From: Clostridiales bacterium
GTDB taxonomy: Bacteria > Bacillota_A > Clostridia > Christensenellales > Christensenellaceae
Direction of reading: 5' to 3'
DNA length: 15,692 bases
Assembly: GCA_003149735.1 (NCBI GenBank)
Contig: QANA01000089.1
Span: 1 to 15,692, forward strand
The position numbers and the translations under genes are program-made. Within the stretch, counting starts at the first letter, position 1; each line of letters begins with the position of its first letter. Under the pieces are notes generated by a model. The model did no database searches and was not told the DNA's origin. It worked only from the letters and a program-made list of their open reading frames with translations. Below, one piece after another: positions 14,555 through 15,692 of this stretch.

Positions 14555-14602
14555 ATTTGCAGTAAATTCGCAATAAATTCGTAAAGAACTCGATTCTATT
14601 GC

Positions 14603-14631
14603 TTGAAAAAGAAAATGTGATATACTATAAT
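14603..14631 (+). promoter_or_regulatory. Strong promoter of gap
   Basis: TTGAAA (14603-14608), a 17-bp spacer and perfect TATAAT (14626-14631). The start is expected near 14638, giving a UTR of about 60 bases before the gap ATG. Confidence 0.85.
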
Positions 14632-14659
14632 GTGTGTGTATGTTTATTAAGTGATAATA

Positions 14660-14689
14660 TAGGTGATACACCTAGAGATTCTTAGGAGG
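14660..14689 (+). promoter_or_regulatory. Palindrome and alternative hairpin in the gap 5' UTR
   Basis: TAGGTG (14660-14665) and CACCTA (14669-14674) form a perfect inverted repeat around ATA. The same CCTA (14671-14674) can also pair with TAGG at 14683-14686, which overlaps the ribosome binding site AGGAGG (14684-14689). It could be an operator for a dimeric regulator or a small RNA switch. Confidence 0.45.
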
Positions 14690-14697
14690 AAAGAACA

Positions 14698-15692
14698 ATG
14701 GCAGTTAAAGTTGCAATTAACGGTTTTGGCCGTATCGGCCGCCTTGCATTCAGACAGATGTTTGGCGCCGAAGGCTATGAAGTTGTAGCAATCAACGACC
14801 TGACCAGCCCCAAGATGCTGGCTCATCTTCTGAAGTATGACTCTGCGCAGGGCAGATACGCTCTGTGCGACAAAGTCTCCGCCGGTGAAGATTCCATCAC
14901 GGTGGATGGCAAAGAGATCAAGATCTATGCAAAGGCAAATCCCGCGGAACTTCCCTGGGGTGAGCTGGATGTAGATGTCGTGCTCGAGTGCACCGGCTTC
15001 TTCACATCCAAGGAAAAGGCTTCTGCACATATTGCTGCAGGTGCTAAGAAGGTTGTTATCTCTGCTCCCGCAGGCAATGACCTCCCCACTATCGTTTTCA
15101 ATGTTAACCATGATACCCTGAAGCCGGAAGATACCGTAATTTCCGCGGCATCCTGCACGACCAACTGCCTGGCTCCCATGGCAAAAGCATTGAACGACCT
15201 GGCTCCCATCAAGTCTGGTATCATGTCCACCATTCATGCTTACACAGGCGATCAGATGACGCTGGACGGCCCCCAGAGAAAAGGCGATTTGAGAAGAAGC
15301 CGCGCGGCTGCTGTCAACATCGTTCCCAACTCCACCGGTGCTGCAAAGGCTATTGGTCTGGTTATTCCCGAACTGAACGGCAAGCTGATCGGCTCCGCTC
15401 AGAGAGTTCCCACCCCCACCGGTTCTACCACGATTTTGATTGCTGCAGTTGAGGGCAAGGTAACGAAGGAAGAAATCAATGCTGCTATGAAAGCTGCAGC
15501 GAATGAGTCCTTCGGCTACAATGAGGATGAAATCGTTTCTTCCGACATCATCGGCATCACCTATGGTTCTCTGTTCGATGCAACGCAGACCATGGTTTCC
15601 GATATGGGCGATGGCAACACGCTGGTACAGGTTGTTTCTTGGTACGACAACGAGAACTCCTACACCAGCCAGATGGTTCGCACCATCAAGTA
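14698..15692 (+). CDS. gap: Glyceraldehyde-3-phosphate dehydrogenase (3' end cut by the window)
   Basis: GAPDH oxidises and phosphorylates glyceraldehyde 3-phosphate with NAD in glycolysis. The N-terminal Rossmann motif [14 protein letters not shown] and Asp34 (AINDLT, favouring NAD) are present. Catalytic Cys153 lies in SCTTNC and the partner His180 in [17 protein letters not shown] and [13 protein letters not shown] are typical of the catalytic domain. The frame stays open for 331 codons and the window ends two bases into the next codon, so only a few residues are missing. AGGAGG lies eight bases before the ATG. Codons often end in C, as in highly expressed genes. Confidence 0.97.
   Translation, partial: MAVKVAINGFGRIGRLAFRQMFGAEGYEVVAINDLTSPKMLAHLLKYDSAQGRYALCDKVSAGEDSITVDGKEIKIYAKANPAELPWGELDVDVVLECTGFFTSKEKASAHIAAGAKKVVISAPAGNDLPTIVFNVNHDTLKPEDTVISAASCTTNCLAPMAKALNDLAPIKSGIMSTIHAYTGDQMTLDGPQRKGDLRRSRAAAVNIVPNSTGAAKAIGLVIPELNGKLIGSAQRVPTPTGSTTILIAAVEGKVTKEEINAAMKAAANESFGYNEDEIVSSDIIGITYGSLFDATQTMVSDMGDGNTLVQVVSWYDNENSYTSQMVRTIK

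Noticed and set aside
14553..14581. Repeated AAATTC with an upstream GAATTT after the aminopeptidase stop, as a terminator
   Set aside because: The stem is short and AT-only and no T run follows, so it is not a credible terminator.
14632..14639. GTGTGTGT microsatellite-like run as a phase-variation tract
   Set aside because: Only about four repeats, downstream of the -10; too short to suggest slippage control.
13460..14671. Minus-strand open frame of 403 codons opposite the aminopeptidase
   Set aside because: The plus-strand gene has all M29 metal ligands; the antisense frame has no start signal and runs through the gap promoter.

Overview
The window looks like chromosome of a low-to-mid GC Firmicute, most likely a Clostridia-class anaerobe. 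The evidence is the Firmicutes gene order tuf-rpmG-secE-nusG-rplK-rplA-rplJ-rplL, strong AGGAGG-type ribosome binding sites, TTGACA/TATAAT promoters with 16-18 bp spacers, several TTG and GTG starts, and an L10-leader attenuator. Genus and species cannot be read from the sequence. I saw no phage genes, insertion sequences, CRISPR array, tRNA or rRNA.

Positions 1-3830, plus strand, are translation and transcription machinery. They hold the 3' end of tuf and its terminator, then rpmG (L33), secE, nusG, rplK (L11), rplA (L1), an attenuator leader with its own promoter, rplJ (L10) and rplL (L7/L12), closed by a terminator. This block is rich in RNA control. A GUGGGAGG...ACCAC hairpin resembling the L1-binding stalk of 23S rRNA occurs twice, before rplK and again directly before the rplA ribosome binding site. 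The rplJ leader shows competing protein-binding, antiterminator and terminator pairings. rpoB does not follow rplL, which is unusual.

Positions 3831-4900, plus strand, hold a LUD-domain (LutC-like) protein that probably starts at a non-canonical codon, and a small GIY-YIG nuclease-domain protein. A bidirectional terminator separates them from the next genes, which point the other way.

Positions 4922-9414, minus strand, form a polyamine uptake operon in the order XRE-cupin regulator, potA, potB, potC, potD. The genes are tightly packed (33 nt, ATGA overlap, 1 nt, 48 nt). A regulator promoter is followed at once by three evenly spaced GTTTA half-sites, which suggests autoregulation. Positions 9415-9701 hold no gene that I can support, only hairpins, a palindrome and a terminator.

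Positions 9702-12116, minus strand, encode an 804-residue zinc-ribbon/TPR-like/three-TM/RCC1-repeat membrane protein of unknown function, with its own promoter and terminator.

Positions 12250-15692 carry central metabolism. Class II fructose-bisphosphate aldolase (fba, minus) is divergent from an M29 aminopeptidase (plus). After the aminopeptidase comes gap (GAPDH, plus), with a near-consensus promoter and a structured 5' UTR; it runs off the window end.

Several genes have an in-frame start inside or touching their own Shine-Dalgarno sequence. I moved those starts downstream (nusG, rplJ, potD, potA, the RCC1 protein). No clear new defence or mobile system is present. The most noteworthy items are the paired L1 rRNA mimics, the triple half-site operator of the polyamine operon, and the zinc-ribbon/RCC1 membrane protein.
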